64,000 nt of DNA from E44-bin46 sp964354655 (GTDB taxonomy: Bacteria; Chloroflexota; Dehalococcoidia; Dehalococcoidales; E44-bin46), in NCBI GenBank assembly GCA_964354655.1, contig CAYHAL010000004.1:6764-70763 (forward strand), in the 5' to 3' direction. This document shows, piece by piece, positions 34,572 to 44,167 of this stretch (its first letter is position 1; the number at the start of each line of letters is the position of its first letter). The notes under the pieces were generated by a model. That model saw only the letters and a list, made by a program, of their open reading frames with translations, searched no databases and was not told the origin of the DNA. Both the position numbers and the translations under genes were made by a program.

Positions 34572-35342
34572 ATGGCGATTGAATATGTAAAAGAAGGCAG
34601 ACTGGCTATCTTCACCATTAATCGTCCTGAAGTAGGTAATGCACTTAATATGGCCGCCATCCATGAACTGCACGATAAGATGGTGGAATTCCAGGACGAC
34701 CCAGAAGTATTAGTTGGTATCATTACTGGGGCTGGTGAAAAAGCTTTTTGTACCGGGGCTGATATCAGAGATACCCTACCCTTTATTAAAGAGCATCGGG
34801 ATACGCCTGATGCCTTCCCGCCAACTTTTATGCGTGGGCTTAGCATCTGGAAACCGCTAATTGCCGCCATTAATGGCCTAGCCCTTGGTGGCGGATTGGA
34901 ACTAGCTCTGGCCTGTGACCTCAGGATAGCCTCAAATAATGCCCGTTTTGGCTTTCCGGAGGTAAGTCGCGGATTGATGCCTGGTTGGGGGGGTACCCAG
35001 AGGCTGCCCCGGACGATATCCTTAGCCAGAGCAGTCGAACTAATAATTATGGGAAGAATCATCGATGCCGAGGAAGCCTGTCGCATCGGTTTAGTGAACA
35101 AGGTCGTCTCTTATGAAGAACTCATGCCCACAGTCAAGGAGTGGGCAGCAACTATCTGCGAAAAGGCACCCTTAGCCACGCAGGCTGCCAAACAAGCGCT
35201 GGTAAGGGGTCTTGGTATGACGCTAGAGGATGGGCTGAAGCTAGAGCAATCGCTGCTCAGCTATCTTATGGGTACGGCTGACTTTGATGAGGGGATTCGA
35301 GCTTTCTCGGAGAAGAGAAAACCAGTCTACAGAGGGAAATAG
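34572..35342 (+). CDS. enoyl-CoA hydratase/crotonase family protein
   Basis: A 256-residue crotonase-fold enzyme. The oxyanion-hole glycines are in AFCTGADIRD and LALGGGLELALACDLRIA, and the region of the second catalytic Glu is FGFPEVSRGLMPGWGGTQRL. It probably adds water to crotonyl-CoA to give 3-hydroxybutyryl-CoA, because a 3-hydroxybutyryl-CoA dehydrogenase follows after 48 nt. GGAGGT lies 7 nt before the ATG. Confidence 0.93.
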   Translation: MAIEYVKEGRLAIFTINRPEVGNALNMAAIHELHDKMVEFQDDPEVLVGIITGAGEKAFCTGADIRDTLPFIKEHRDTPDAFPPTFMRGLSIWKPLIAAINGLALGGGLELALACDLRIASNNARFGFPEVSRGLMPGWGGTQRLPRTISLARAVELIIMGRIIDAEEACRIGLVNKVVSYEELMPTVKEWAATICEKAPLATQAAKQALVRGLGMTLEDGLKLEQSLLSYLMGTADFDEGIRAFSEKRKPVYRGK

Positions 35343-35390
35343 CCTGCCTCTGGATAGTTTGTCAATACTATAAGAAAGTGAAGGTGATGA

Positions 35391-36242
35391 ATGGAAATAA
35401 AGAAGGTTGGTGTTATCGGCTGTGGGGTTATGGGTAGTGGTATCACCCAAACGTGTGCTCAAGCCGGCTGCGAGGTAACAGTCCTGGAAATAAGTGACGA
35501 GCTCCTGAATAAAGGGCTCTCAGTGATCAAATCGGCACTGTCTAGGAGTGTGAATAAAGGCCAGCTTTCGCCACAGGACATGGAAGCGATAATCGGACGT
35601 ATCAGAGGCACTACTAGTGCCCGCGATTTTGCCAGTTGCGACCTAGTCATAGAAGCGGTTAGTGAAAATATGGTGCTAAAGAAACGAGTTTTCTCCGAGA
35701 TGGATAAGATATGCCCCAAGCATGCTATTCTAGCGACCAATACCTCATGTCTTTCCGTAATTGATATGGCGATGGCAACCTCCAGGCCAGATAAGGTTTT
35801 GGGGTTACACTTTTTCAATCCGGCACCGGTTATGAAGCTACTGGAAATCATCCAGACTATGGCCACTAGCCAAGAAACCCTGGAACTTAGCCAGCGCTTT
35901 GGGGAATCCCTGGGCAAGGTCATCGTCGTTGTTCCGGACTCTCCGGGTTTCATTGTTAACCGCCTCTTGATTCCCTTCTTGCTCCACGCCATCTCACTAT
36001 TGGAGGCCGGCACATCTAAGAGAGAGGACATTGATGCCGCCGTCAATCTTGGCCTTGGTCACCCGATGGGTCCCCTAAAGCTAGCTGATTTAATTGGTCT
36101 TGATGTTGTGCTGGAGGTAGCTGAGGCTATTTACGACGAGCTCAAAGACCCACGATATGCTCCGCCAATTCTGTTGAAAAAGATGGTTACCACCGGCTGG
36201 CTGGGGCGTAAAACGGGTAAGGGGTTCTACGAATACCACTAA
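35391..36242 (+). CDS. hbd: 3-hydroxybutyryl-CoA dehydrogenase
   Basis: A 283-residue NAD(P)-dependent enzyme oxidising 3-hydroxybutyryl-CoA to acetoacetyl-CoA. The Rossmann motif is GCGVMGSGI (9-17). The catalytic His lies in LHFFNPAPVMKL, with the conserved Ser/Asn in NTSCLS and the C-terminal GRKTGKGFYEY. Length is normal for the single-domain form. The gene sits between hydratase and 4-hydroxybutyryl-CoA dehydratase homologue on one strand. Confidence 0.95.
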   Translation: MEIKKVGVIGCGVMGSGITQTCAQAGCEVTVLEISDELLNKGLSVIKSALSRSVNKGQLSPQDMEAIIGRIRGTTSARDFASCDLVIEAVSENMVLKKRVFSEMDKICPKHAILATNTSCLSVIDMAMATSRPDKVLGLHFFNPAPVMKLLEIIQTMATSQETLELSQRFGESLGKVIVVVPDSPGFIVNRLLIPFLLHAISLLEAGTSKREDIDAAVNLGLGHPMGPLKLADLIGLDVVLEVAEAIYDELKDPRYAPPILLKKMVTTGWLGRKTGKGFYEYH

Positions 36243-36311
36243 TAGTTAGCCGAAAGGCTTCAAATAGAGCTACAAAGTATCTACCATACGGGATTAGGAA
36301 AGGAGAATACT

Positions 36312-37793
36312 ATGAGGACTTCGGCAGAATACATTTCGGATTTAATGAAGTTAAAGCCCAACCTATATATCGGGGGGCAGAGAGTGGGCAGAGATGACCT
36401 TAGGATTAAACCGGGCATAAATGTTATGTCCGTGACTTTTGACTTGGCACAAGACCCGAAGTGGGAAGGGCTTCTGACCGCTACCTCATCTCTTACCAGT
36501 AAAAAGATTAATCGCTTTACCCATTTGCCGCAAAATGCCTACGACCTCATTCAGAAACAGAAGATGATTCGACTGCTCTGCCAGAGAGTTGGCGGTTGCA
36601 CGCAGCGATGCATGGGTATGGATGCTATAATCGCCATTTCCGTCGCCACTAAAGAAATGGACGATAAATACCAAACCGAGTATCACCACCGCTTCATGGA
36701 CTACCTAAGGGTCTACCAAGGGAAGGATTTGACCGGTGCCTGCGCTCAAACCGACACCAAGGGGGATAGAATTAAAAGACCGTCTGAGCAAGCCGACCCT
36801 GATGCCTATGTTCATATCACTGAAGTGAGAGAGGATGGGATTGTGGTTAGAGGAGCCAAACTCTCCATCGCCATGGCCGCTTATGCCGATGAGATATTTG
36901 TAATCCCAACCCGCGCCCTAAGAGAAGAGGACAAAGACTATGCGGTGGCATTCGCTATCCCGGCTGACTGGGAGGGCATCCATCTAATCACCCGACCGGT
37001 TTCGGTGAGAGAGAGAAAGGAATGTAAATGTCCCTTTGCGGAAATGGGAGTCTCTGATTCAATTGTCGTTTTTGACAACACCTTCATCCCTAAGGAGAGG
37101 GTATTCATGTGCCGAGAGTGGGAGTTCGGTCGCCGACTGGCCCTGCTTTTTGCTGACTCCCATCGGCACAGCTATTCTGGATGCAAACCGGCGGTATCGG
37201 ACATACTCTGCGGGGCTGCCTGCCTTGTTGCCGAGGCTAACAACATTGAGAAAGCATCTCATGTGAGGGAAAAACTATCTCAATACGCCGGGGCGGCGGA
37301 ACTATCTTATGCTGCGGGCATCGCCAGTGCCATCTACGGCGAGAAGACCTCTTCAGACACCTTCTTCCCTAACAGTATCTATGCCAATGTAGGTAGAAGG
37401 CTCACCGGAGAGACCATATACCACGAGTTTAACTTGCTGGCTGAGATAGCCGGCGGTTTAGCCGTAACCCTACCCTATGAAGACGACTTTAATAGTGAAG
37501 AAACCAAAGCTTGGTTAGAAAAGTATATAATGAGAAACCCCAAAATCCCGCCTGATGTTGCTCACCGTATCTGGAGGCTGGTAGAGAATCTAACGGCTTC
37601 ATCCATGGCTAGCTGGTATCAGATTGCCGGGGTTCATGGTGGTGGTTCCCCCATCATGGAAACAATTGCTCTGAACCAAGAGTATGATTACGAAGCCAAG
37701 AAGAATATTGCCAAATACTTGGCTGGTATTAATAAGGAATTGGACCAGTCAAAGGACCTAAACCAGGCACCAACTAAATTAGTCCCAAAGTAA
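36312..37793 (+). CDS. abfD: 4-hydroxybutyryl-CoA dehydratase / vinylacetyl-CoA isomerase homologue
   Basis: A 493-residue flavoprotein of the HpaB-like fold. The four [4Fe-4S] ligands of the dehydratase are present with matching spacing: C96-x3-C100 (GGCTQRC) and H284-x6-C291 (SHRHSYSGC). Flavin monooxygenases of the same fold lack these, so a radical dehydratase turning 4-hydroxybutyryl-CoA into crotonyl-CoA is the best call. The enzyme is oxygen-sensitive and typical of GABA/4-hydroxybutyrate fermenters and archaeal CO2-fixation cycles. Hydratase, dehydrogenase and thiolase genes nearby complete conversion to acetyl-CoA. Confidence 0.88.
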   Translation: MRTSAEYISDLMKLKPNLYIGGQRVGRDDLRIKPGINVMSVTFDLAQDPKWEGLLTATSSLTSKKINRFTHLPQNAYDLIQKQKMIRLLCQRVGGCTQRCMGMDAIIAISVATKEMDDKYQTEYHHRFMDYLRVYQGKDLTGACAQTDTKGDRIKRPSEQADPDAYVHITEVREDGIVVRGAKLSIAMAAYADEIFVIPTRALREEDKDYAVAFAIPADWEGIHLITRPVSVRERKECKCPFAEMGVSDSIVVFDNTFIPKERVFMCREWEFGRRLALLFADSHRHSYSGCKPAVSDILCGAACLVAEANNIEKASHVREKLSQYAGAAELSYAAGIASAIYGEKTSSDTFFPNSIYANVGRRLTGETIYHEFNLLAEIAGGLAVTLPYEDDFNSEETKAWLEKYIMRNPKIPPDVAHRIWRLVENLTASSMASWYQIAGVHGGGSPIMETIALNQEYDYEAKKNIAKYLAGINKELDQSKDLNQAPTKLVPK

Positions 37794-38122
37794 TTTGTCT
37801 CAAGCGTAATAGGTTCATGGTTAGGAACCTAAAGTACTAGTGAACCGCCATGCCCGCCACCCAGAGATCGTAACTGAAACTGTTCTGAATAATATCTCCC
37901 GAAAGGGGGATATTTGGTCTGTTCCTCCCTTAGCTCTTGCTTGCTTTACTTGCATATTGCTATAATAGTTTGATTCCCACGCGCTATGATTTTGCGACGT
38001 TCTCTTGGTTTAAAAAAGCCAAGTTTGGAAAATGTCAGCAAAAGAAAGATAGGAAGGGGTATTTTAGCTGGTAAAGCTAGCCGTTTAGTAGCACCGATTT
38101 ATAGCTGAGGCAGAATAAGAAT
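37794..38122. other. intergenic region with a hairpin
   Basis: No gene. An imperfect hairpin (AATATCTCCC / GGGGGATATT, 4-nt GAAA loop) at 37891-37914 lies about 100 nt after the dehydratase stop and could be a weak terminator, though no T-run follows. A TATAAT near 37962 may belong to a thiolase promoter. Confidence 0.35.
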
Positions 38123-39382
38123 ATGACTCAAAGATTAAACAGACGGGTAGCCATAGCGGGTACCGGAGCGTCGAAATTTGGTGCCTTCAAGGATAAGCTA
38201 GGGCGAGAGCTCTTTACCGAAGCCTTTCTTGACATGATAGCTTCTGCAGAGAGAGGCGTCGATATTAAAGATATTGAGGCATTCTATCTGGGCAGTGCTG
38301 CCCCCCTGTCCTTTGAGGGGCAAGCGCACCTTGCGCCGATCATCGCTGACCAGGTGGGCTTGGTCAATAGACCAGCTACCAGGGTTGAAGGCGCCTGTGC
38401 CAGTGGCGGACTAGCGCTGCGCGAGGGCATTATCGCTATTGCTTCTGGATTATATGATATCGTCTTAGTTGGTGGTGTGGAGAAGATGACTAACTTGCCA
38501 ACATCCGAGGTTACCGATGTTCTAGCCGCTTTTTCTGACACACCCTATGAGTCACGTGCCGGCATTACCTTCCCCGGAGCCTATGCCCTAATGGCTACTG
38601 CCTACAGGCATAAATACGGGCTCACCGACGAACAGCTTATGGCGGTCACCATCAAGAACCACCAGAATGGGGCGCTTAATCCCAAGGCACAGTTTAACTG
38701 CTCTATCAGGGACATCATGACTAGCCGGATGGCCAAGATGAGGGAAAAGGGGCAACCGGTTCCCGATTGGTCTAGTGAGATGGATTTCCTAAAAGACCCC
38801 CAAGCTAACCCGGTCGTTTCCTGGCCGTTAAAATTATTTGACTGCTCGCCGATAACCGATGGCGCAGCTTGCGTCCTTCTGGTAGTAGAACATCTAGCCA
38901 AAAGCTTTACCGAAACACCGGTATATGTTATCGGCTCCGGCCAGGCAAGCGATTACTCACTACATGGCCGAAAAGACTTTACCACACTGAGTGGCGCCAG
39001 AGAGGCAGCCCGCCAAGCCTATGATATGGCTGGAGTTTGCCCCGGAGATATCCAGATGGCAGAGGTGCACGACTGCTTTACCATAGCTGAGATTATTGCT
39101 ACTGAGGATCTCGGCTTTTTTAGGCCGGGAGAGGGAGGCAGGGCAGCGGAACAGGGACTAACCGCTCGTCATGGCACCAAGCCGGTGAACCCCTCAGGGG
39201 GACTGAAGGCTAAGGGACACCCCGTTGGCGCTAGCGGTGTCGCCCAGGTGGTTGAGGTCTGGCAGCAGATGCGGGGTGAAGCTGGAGCCAGACAGATAAA
39301 TCGGGATGTTCATCTGGCTCTAACCCACAATGTAGGCGCGCACGGGGCTACCTGCGTCGTTCACATTTATGAGAGGAGATAA
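38123..39382 (+). CDS. thiolase family protein (SCP-x/acetyl-CoA acetyltransferase type)
   Basis: A 419-residue thiolase. The nucleophilic Cys is in VEGACASGGLA at about residue 91, and the second active-site block is GGLKAKGHPVGASG near 365; HN in LTHNVGAHGATCVV completes the set. It would cleave acetoacetyl-CoA to two acetyl-CoA. The subfamily is the one that associates with DUF35 OB-fold proteins, and such a gene follows 8 nt downstream. Confidence 0.92.
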   Translation: MTQRLNRRVAIAGTGASKFGAFKDKLGRELFTEAFLDMIASAERGVDIKDIEAFYLGSAAPLSFEGQAHLAPIIADQVGLVNRPATRVEGACASGGLALREGIIAIASGLYDIVLVGGVEKMTNLPTSEVTDVLAAFSDTPYESRAGITFPGAYALMATAYRHKYGLTDEQLMAVTIKNHQNGALNPKAQFNCSIRDIMTSRMAKMREKGQPVPDWSSEMDFLKDPQANPVVSWPLKLFDCSPITDGAACVLLVVEHLAKSFTETPVYVIGSGQASDYSLHGRKDFTTLSGAREAARQAYDMAGVCPGDIQMAEVHDCFTIAEIIATEDLGFFRPGEGGRAAEQGLTARHGTKPVNPSGGLKAKGHPVGASGVAQVVEVWQQMRGEAGARQINRDVHLALTHNVGAHGATCVVHIYERR

Positions 39383-39390
39383 CTTTTCTG

Positions 39391-39807
39391 ATGACAGAGG
39401 CTGAATTTACCTGCGCCTCATTCTATAGCGCTCTTCATGAGAAGAGGCTTATGGGAACAAGATGCAAGGAATGCGGAGACCTATATTTGCCACCACGTCA
39501 GATTTGTCTCAAATGCCAGAGCACTGACGTGGAGTGGGTTCCAATGAAGGGGGAGGGCAAACTCATCACCTTCACGACCATCGCTGTCGGGACTAGTTCA
39601 ATGGTTGCGGAGGGCTATGACAGATACCGGCACTACTGTTGCGGCATTGTGGAGCTAGATGAGGGTCTCAGAGTTAGCGCCCGAATAGTGGGGGTAGACT
39701 CTCAAAATCCGGAGAGCATTGAGATTGGGACTCCAATGACAGTAGAGTTCCCAGAAGCGGAAGACAAGTCAGGTATTCTGACATTTAGAGCCAGACAGGC
39801 TTGTTAA
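39391..39807 (+). CDS. DUF35 OB-fold/zinc-ribbon protein, thiolase partner
   Basis: A 138-residue protein with an N-terminal rubredoxin-like zinc ribbon (CKECGDLYLPPRQICLKC, two CxxC knuckles at about 24-41) and a C-terminal OB-fold beta domain. In archaea and some bacteria DUF35 proteins form a complex with thiolase and channel CoA esters. The position directly after the thiolase gene supports that role here. GGAG precedes the ATG. Confidence 0.9.
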   Translation: MTEAEFTCASFYSALHEKRLMGTRCKECGDLYLPPRQICLKCQSTDVEWVPMKGEGKLITFTTIAVGTSSMVAEGYDRYRHYCCGIVELDEGLRVSARIVGVDSQNPESIEIGTPMTVEFPEAEDKSGILTFRARQAC

Positions 39808-39828
39808 CAAGATAAGGTACATTCGAGC

Positions 39829-40699
39829 TTATCTAAGGGTCAACCAGCGATGCGTGACAAGTTTGGTTGCCTCTTCGCGGGTCATCTGATGATAAAGCTC
39901 CCTTATTTTCTCCTTCGCCCAATAAAACCCCTTGAGACCGGGATACCTGTCCAGCAGCTCATCTACCCTCTGCCTTTTCTCCTCACTCAGCTTGTCCCTG
40001 CCAATCAAGAATACCTTCTTGGGTATCTGGGCCTTCCGCTTCCGGTATACATCTTGCTCGATTCTTCTGGCTTCGTCCATCCTTTTATTGGAATCAGCAA
40101 TTACGTGGAATGGGTCAACGACTACCTTTGCTAGGGGAAACATCTTCTCTGCTAGCTTCCTTAAGGCCTCCTTCATGTCGATACAGACTTCTTTGACTTT
40201 ATCTCCGGCTATCTTGGCCAGGAATTCCTCTAAGGTGGCTATACGATCGTCCCTAAGAATTCCCAACACCCTCCCCTGCTTAACCTCAGTTATAGTCTAC
40301 ACCATCTCCTGATGCCTGAAACTATGCTCGTCGATGCCGAGGTGCACATTGTCCTCTCCCTGTATGAAGCCCAGTGCTTCCTCGTCTATCTCCCTCTCCA
40401 TAAGACGGCGTAGCGTGCCGTAGCCCACTCCCAGCTCCTTGGTCACCTGGCTGAAGCTTCTGTCTCTGAGCCGCCACAATGCCTCAGTCTGTTTGGTAAG
40501 CCTCGACCGGTCGCGGACCAATTCCTTGCCCTCGGTGAAGGTCAAGGTAGGCCTTTTTGCCGTTCGTCCAAGTGTGAAGTACGTGTCGTGGGTCACACAT
40601 ACCATGCCCATACAGCTTGGCCGCGCCACAATAGGGGCATTTCTCCCGGCCTCCGTTAATTGTAATCTTCACCACCACCCTCTCATCACTCCCCACCAC
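39829..40699 (-). pseudogene. ISL3-family transposase, decayed
   Basis: The pieces read in order on the minus strand: a zinc-ribbon start (CPYCGAAKLYGHGM), then after a frame change and loss of several residues the HTH part (RDRSFSQVTKELGVGYGTLRRL) and GIDEHSFRHQEM, a TAG, then CIDMKEALRKLAEK and VVVDPFHVIADSNKR, the DDE core of ISL3. The C-terminus is missing. At least three lesions make it inactive. It separates the thiolase/DUF35 genes from the acyl-CoA synthetase gene. Terminal repeats could not be identified. Confidence 0.85.
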
Positions 40700-40764
40700 C
40701 TCCCCAGCCCTGCAGTCTTTAAGTCCAAGTAGAGTTGTGGTACAATTTTCGAGGTGATTAACAT

Positions 40765-42855
40765 ATGCTGGAGAAAGACTTTTTTACACCGAACTCAGTA
40801 GCTGTGATTGGAGCGTCAAGCAGCCCTAACAAGATCGGACACGTTATAGTCAAGAACATCCTAGATAGCGGTTACCCCGGCAGGGTGTACCCCGTAAACC
40901 CGACGGAGGGTGAAATTTTGTCATTACCATGCTATCCAAGGGTTACAGATATACCAGAAAAGGTGGACATGGCTCTCATCGCTGTGACCTGGCAAGCGGT
41001 GTTAACCGTCTTAAATGATTGCGCGGAGAAGGGAATCAAGAGAGTCGTGATGATTAGCGCCGGCTTCAAAGAGACCGGAGAGCAGGGTTCTAATCTAGAA
41101 AAGGAGTTGCTGAAACTAGCTAGGCATCACGGAATGAGGCTGTTGGGGCCAAACTGCCTCGGCTTTATCAACACTTCGTTACCAATCAATGCATCTTTCG
41201 CATCCGGGATGCCCCTCAGCGGCAACATGTCGTTAGTGGCCCAGTCAGGAGCTATGCGCCAGTCCTTTTGGGATTGGTCGAAGGAAAGCAGTGTCGGCCT
41301 AAGCAAATTCATTAGCCTGGGAAACGAGGCCGATATCACTGAAGCAGATGTTATCGAAATGCTGAAAGACGATGACCAGACTAAGGTGGTCATGGCCTAT
41401 CTCGAAGGAATCGCCAATGGCGACCGATTCAGAAAGGTAGCTAGTTCACTGACCATGATTAAGCCACTTATAGTGGTGAAGTCAGGAATCACCACAGCGG
41501 GGTCAAGAGCGACCATCACACACACTGGATCGATGGCTGGAGCCAATGAGATTTACGACGCCGCATTCAAGCAAACTGGCGTGATAAGAGCCCAATCACC
41601 GGAGCAACTCTTTGACTTTGCCTTCGGTTTATCCTGCCAACCCCTGTTACGAGATGAGAGGTTGGCTATCGTCACAAATGCTGGTGGTCCCGGTGTCATG
41701 GCTTCAGACGCTGTAGAAAGGTCTGGACTCAAGCTGGCTTATTTTACTGAACATACTACCTCAAGGCTCGGCAGTGAGCTCCCCTCATTTGCGAGCCTGT
41801 CTAACCCGGTAGACCTTACGGGAGGGGCCACACCTGATAACTATGAAAAGGTTTTATATATGGTGCTTTCTGACCCCAATGTGGATGGTGCTCTAGTTAT
41901 TTTATGCCCACAGGGACCAGTGGATGTCGCTAAGACCGCTGAGTCAGTCGTAAGAGTTTCCCTGGGATGTGGAAAACCAGTATTCGCCAATTTTATGGGC
42001 GCAAGGGACTATCACCAAGAGCTGGTGAGTCTCCGAATGAACGGCATTCCGAATTACCCTTCTCCGGAGAGGGCCGTGGATGGTTTCAAAGCCATGAACC
42101 AATACCGTTTATGGGTTCAAAGAAGACGGGAGGCACCAGAAGTCCTTACCTACCACCGTGACTCAGTACAAGCCATCTTGCATGAAGTAAGAAGGCAGGG
42201 GGTGAAAGCCACAGTTGGATTGGAGGCGATGGGGGTATTGGAAGCGTATGGCTTTAAGTTGGCTAAGGCTGGTTTAGCTAAGAACGCTGAGCAAGCCGTC
42301 GAACTCGCTATGGAGATAGGCTACCCGGTGGTGATGAAGGCTGTCTCTCTAGATATCATCCATAAAACCGAATTTGGGGGTGTCAAGGTAGGTCTAAATA
42401 CTGCCGAAGCCGTGCGTAACTCCTATGCGGAGATTGTAGAAAATATCAGGCAGCATGAGCCAAAGGCACGGATAACCAGCGTTATGGTGCAAGCCATGGC
42501 TAGAGGCCAGGAGGTGATTCTCGGACTTAAGCGGGACTCCCAGTTCGGTGCTGCCATCATGTTTGGACTGGGTGGCATATATACTGAAGTGCTGAAAGAT
42601 GTGAGTTTTCGAGTAGCACCTATAACGCGTCAGGATGCCATGGATATGATTCACGAGATTCGCAGCTTTCCACTTCTCTCCGGCGCCAGGGGTTCGAAAA
42701 TAGCTGATATCGACGCCATAGCTAGATACTTGGTGCAGCTTTCTCAGCTGGCTCTAGACTTTCCCGAGTTTTTGGAGCTCGATATCAACCCACTTATGGT
42801 AGACGAGCCAGGCAAGGGAGCGATGGCAGTAGACTGCCGCATCGTTATCGATTAG
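40765..42855 (+). CDS. ADP-forming acyl-CoA (acetyl-CoA) synthetase, fused alpha/beta
   Basis: A 696-residue enzyme converting an acyl-CoA, ADP and phosphate to acid, ATP and CoA. The N-terminal CoA-binding Rossmann domain begins SVAVIGASSSPNKIGH, the phosphorylated His is in TITHTGSMAG, and the C-terminal ATP-grasp domain shows YPVVMKAVS, HKTEFGGVKVGL and ELDINPLMV. The single-chain alpha-beta form is common in anaerobes and archaea and makes ATP at the end of fermentation. The GAGGTGAT site is well placed before the ATG. Acetyl-CoA is the likely but unproven substrate. Confidence 0.93.
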   Translation: MLEKDFFTPNSVAVIGASSSPNKIGHVIVKNILDSGYPGRVYPVNPTEGEILSLPCYPRVTDIPEKVDMALIAVTWQAVLTVLNDCAEKGIKRVVMISAGFKETGEQGSNLEKELLKLARHHGMRLLGPNCLGFINTSLPINASFASGMPLSGNMSLVAQSGAMRQSFWDWSKESSVGLSKFISLGNEADITEADVIEMLKDDDQTKVVMAYLEGIANGDRFRKVASSLTMIKPLIVVKSGITTAGSRATITHTGSMAGANEIYDAAFKQTGVIRAQSPEQLFDFAFGLSCQPLLRDERLAIVTNAGGPGVMASDAVERSGLKLAYFTEHTTSRLGSELPSFASLSNPVDLTGGATPDNYEKVLYMVLSDPNVDGALVILCPQGPVDVAKTAESVVRVSLGCGKPVFANFMGARDYHQELVSLRMNGIPNYPSPERAVDGFKAMNQYRLWVQRRREAPEVLTYHRDSVQAILHEVRRQGVKATVGLEAMGVLEAYGFKLAKAGLAKNAEQAVELAMEIGYPVVMKAVSLDIIHKTEFGGVKVGLNTAEAVRNSYAEIVENIRQHEPKARITSVMVQAMARGQEVILGLKRDSQFGAAIMFGLGGIYTEVLKDVSFRVAPITRQDAMDMIHEIRSFPLLSGARGSKIADIDAIARYLVQLSQLALDFPEFLELDINPLMVDEPGKGAMAVDCRIVID

Positions 42856-43000
42856 TCAGCTAATCTTATTAGATACGTCGAAATACGAATAGCGTCTCGT
42901 GTCTCAACAAAAGCTTGATTTGTTCAGCGTAAGACGACGACCCACGGGGCTAGAACGCAGAACTTCTCGCCAAGGAATCCGTGGACGACCGTAGCTTCTC

Positions 43001-43183
43001 TTATCCAGGCTCTTTGTCTCGTTTTGCCTTCATCTCATGGTAGCACCGCACCATCCGCTCAAACTGCTCATCAAGCCACTGCCGAGCATCCAGTTCCTCC
43101 ACACTTTTCGGCTCAAAATCTTTTCGCACCTTCTTATCGTGTCGCTTGCGTCTCTTTGGTCGTCCTTTGGTATCCTCTTTCAT
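43001..43183 (-). CDS. small charged protein of unknown function
   Basis: A 60-residue lysine/arginine-rich frame (start KEDTKGRPKRRKRHDKK, then ELDARQWLDEQFERMVRCYHEMK). The mixed charged helix looks like genuine protein, but the ribosome binding site is poor. It lies about 50 nt after the remnant next listed, in the same orientation, so the two may come from one lost accessory operon. I do not recognise it. Confidence 0.35.
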   Translation of the reverse strand: MKEDTKGRPKRRKRHDKKVRKDFEPKSVEELDARQWLDEQFERMVRCYHEMKAKRDKEPG

Positions 43184-43231
43184 CCTAGCCTGCTTTGCCC
43201 TTTGTGCCGCTAGCTCATTACGGCTTATCGC

Positions 43232-43500
43232 TTAATACACCCGCTTTACCCAGCGTATCCCTGTCTCCCCATCTTCCATTATGACGTAGCAAGAGTCCTG
43301 AAAAGGATGCTCCTCGACTACCTTTCCCCGTTTTAGCATTTCCACAGAGACGGGATAGGTGGTTTTCATTTCAGGGTCATCAACACGCCAGCCTTTGGTT
43401 ACTCTGTAACGGTCTCAAAGTCAATCCGAACTATTAGCTGCTTTCCGGGCGAGCCACTGTGGTTATCAATAGTTGTTCCACACTTAAGTAGGCTTTTGAC
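43232..43500 (-). pseudogene. frameshifted small protein gene of unknown family
   Basis: Two overlapping frames read coherent protein: first VKSLLKCGTTIDNHSG and KQLIVRIDFETVTE, then after a shift VTKGWRVDDPEMKTTYP, VEMLKRGKVVEEHPF and DGETGIRWVKRVY with TAA. The intact product would have about 90 residues. No start is evident. The family is unknown to me; it resembles small hypothetical proteins of mobile regions. Confidence 0.45.
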
Positions 43501-43840
43501 TAGACCAAATGTCACAAGAATAATCCTGCCGTCAGTCTTTATCGTCTCTATTACCTCCTATATGCTGAGTTGGCTCAGTAGCTTATCTAAGCTTCAAGGT
43601 TCCATGTTCTTGCTAGCCTTCTGGTTTGGTTTTGCCTGGATTGTAGTATATGCAATAATACTGGTAAGCCGAGCTATCCGACCAGTAGGTATTATAGTAT
43701 CTCTTGCACTATTGATAGTTGGAATTCTGTATCTTGCTAATGGCCTCATTGCCCAAGGCACGGGCTTGTTAGTCTTAGGTGCAATACTAATGTTGGCAGC
43801 TACGAACAGAATAAGGGTCTGGAACCAGATTCACATGTAG
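43496..43840 (+). CDS. small putative membrane protein
   Basis: Up to 114 residues with about three hydrophobic helices (MFLLAFWFGFAWIVVYAIIL; PVGIIVSLALLIVGILYLA; GLLVLGAILMLAA). The listed TTG start overlaps the opposite-strand remnant, and an ATG at codon 23 (43562) may be the true start; neither has a good ribosome binding site. No family is recognised. Confidence 0.45.
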   Translation: MTRPNVTRIILPSVFIVSITSYMLSWLSSLSKLQGSMFLLAFWFGFAWIVVYAIILVSRAIRPVGIIVSLALLIVGILYLANGLIAQGTGLLVLGAILMLAATNRIRVWNQIHM

Positions 43841-44167
43841 TAACCATCCTTAGTAAATGTGAGCACCGTCCAGTTGTATCACCTTTTTCTCACTTCCGTA
43901 GAAGTAGCTCTCCGTGATGTAACAATCAGCCATAAAGTGTTGCGGATAGCATGAGAGCCCACTAGTGGAAAGTAAACACCCTAGAAAAAGTTCTACCTTT
44001 TATCCTGCACGGTCTGCAAAGACTAATATAGACTATTCCTATCGAAGAGTTCTCAAAATAATCAGTATGAAGTCCCCGTGAGGTCACCTGCATCAAAAAG
44101 CGCCATAACTAAATAACTTCATAACTTCACAGGGGCCTTATCAATTAGCATAAGTGCTTGAGGCAAG
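43841..44167. other. gene-free stretch with a dispersed-repeat copy
   Basis: Contains the second exact copy (43918-43933) of the 16-nt string seen at 128-143. Nothing coding is supported. Confidence 0.4.

Noticed and set aside
35459..36046. 195-codon minus-strand frame under the hbd gene
   Set aside because: Shadow of a clear dehydrogenase gene.
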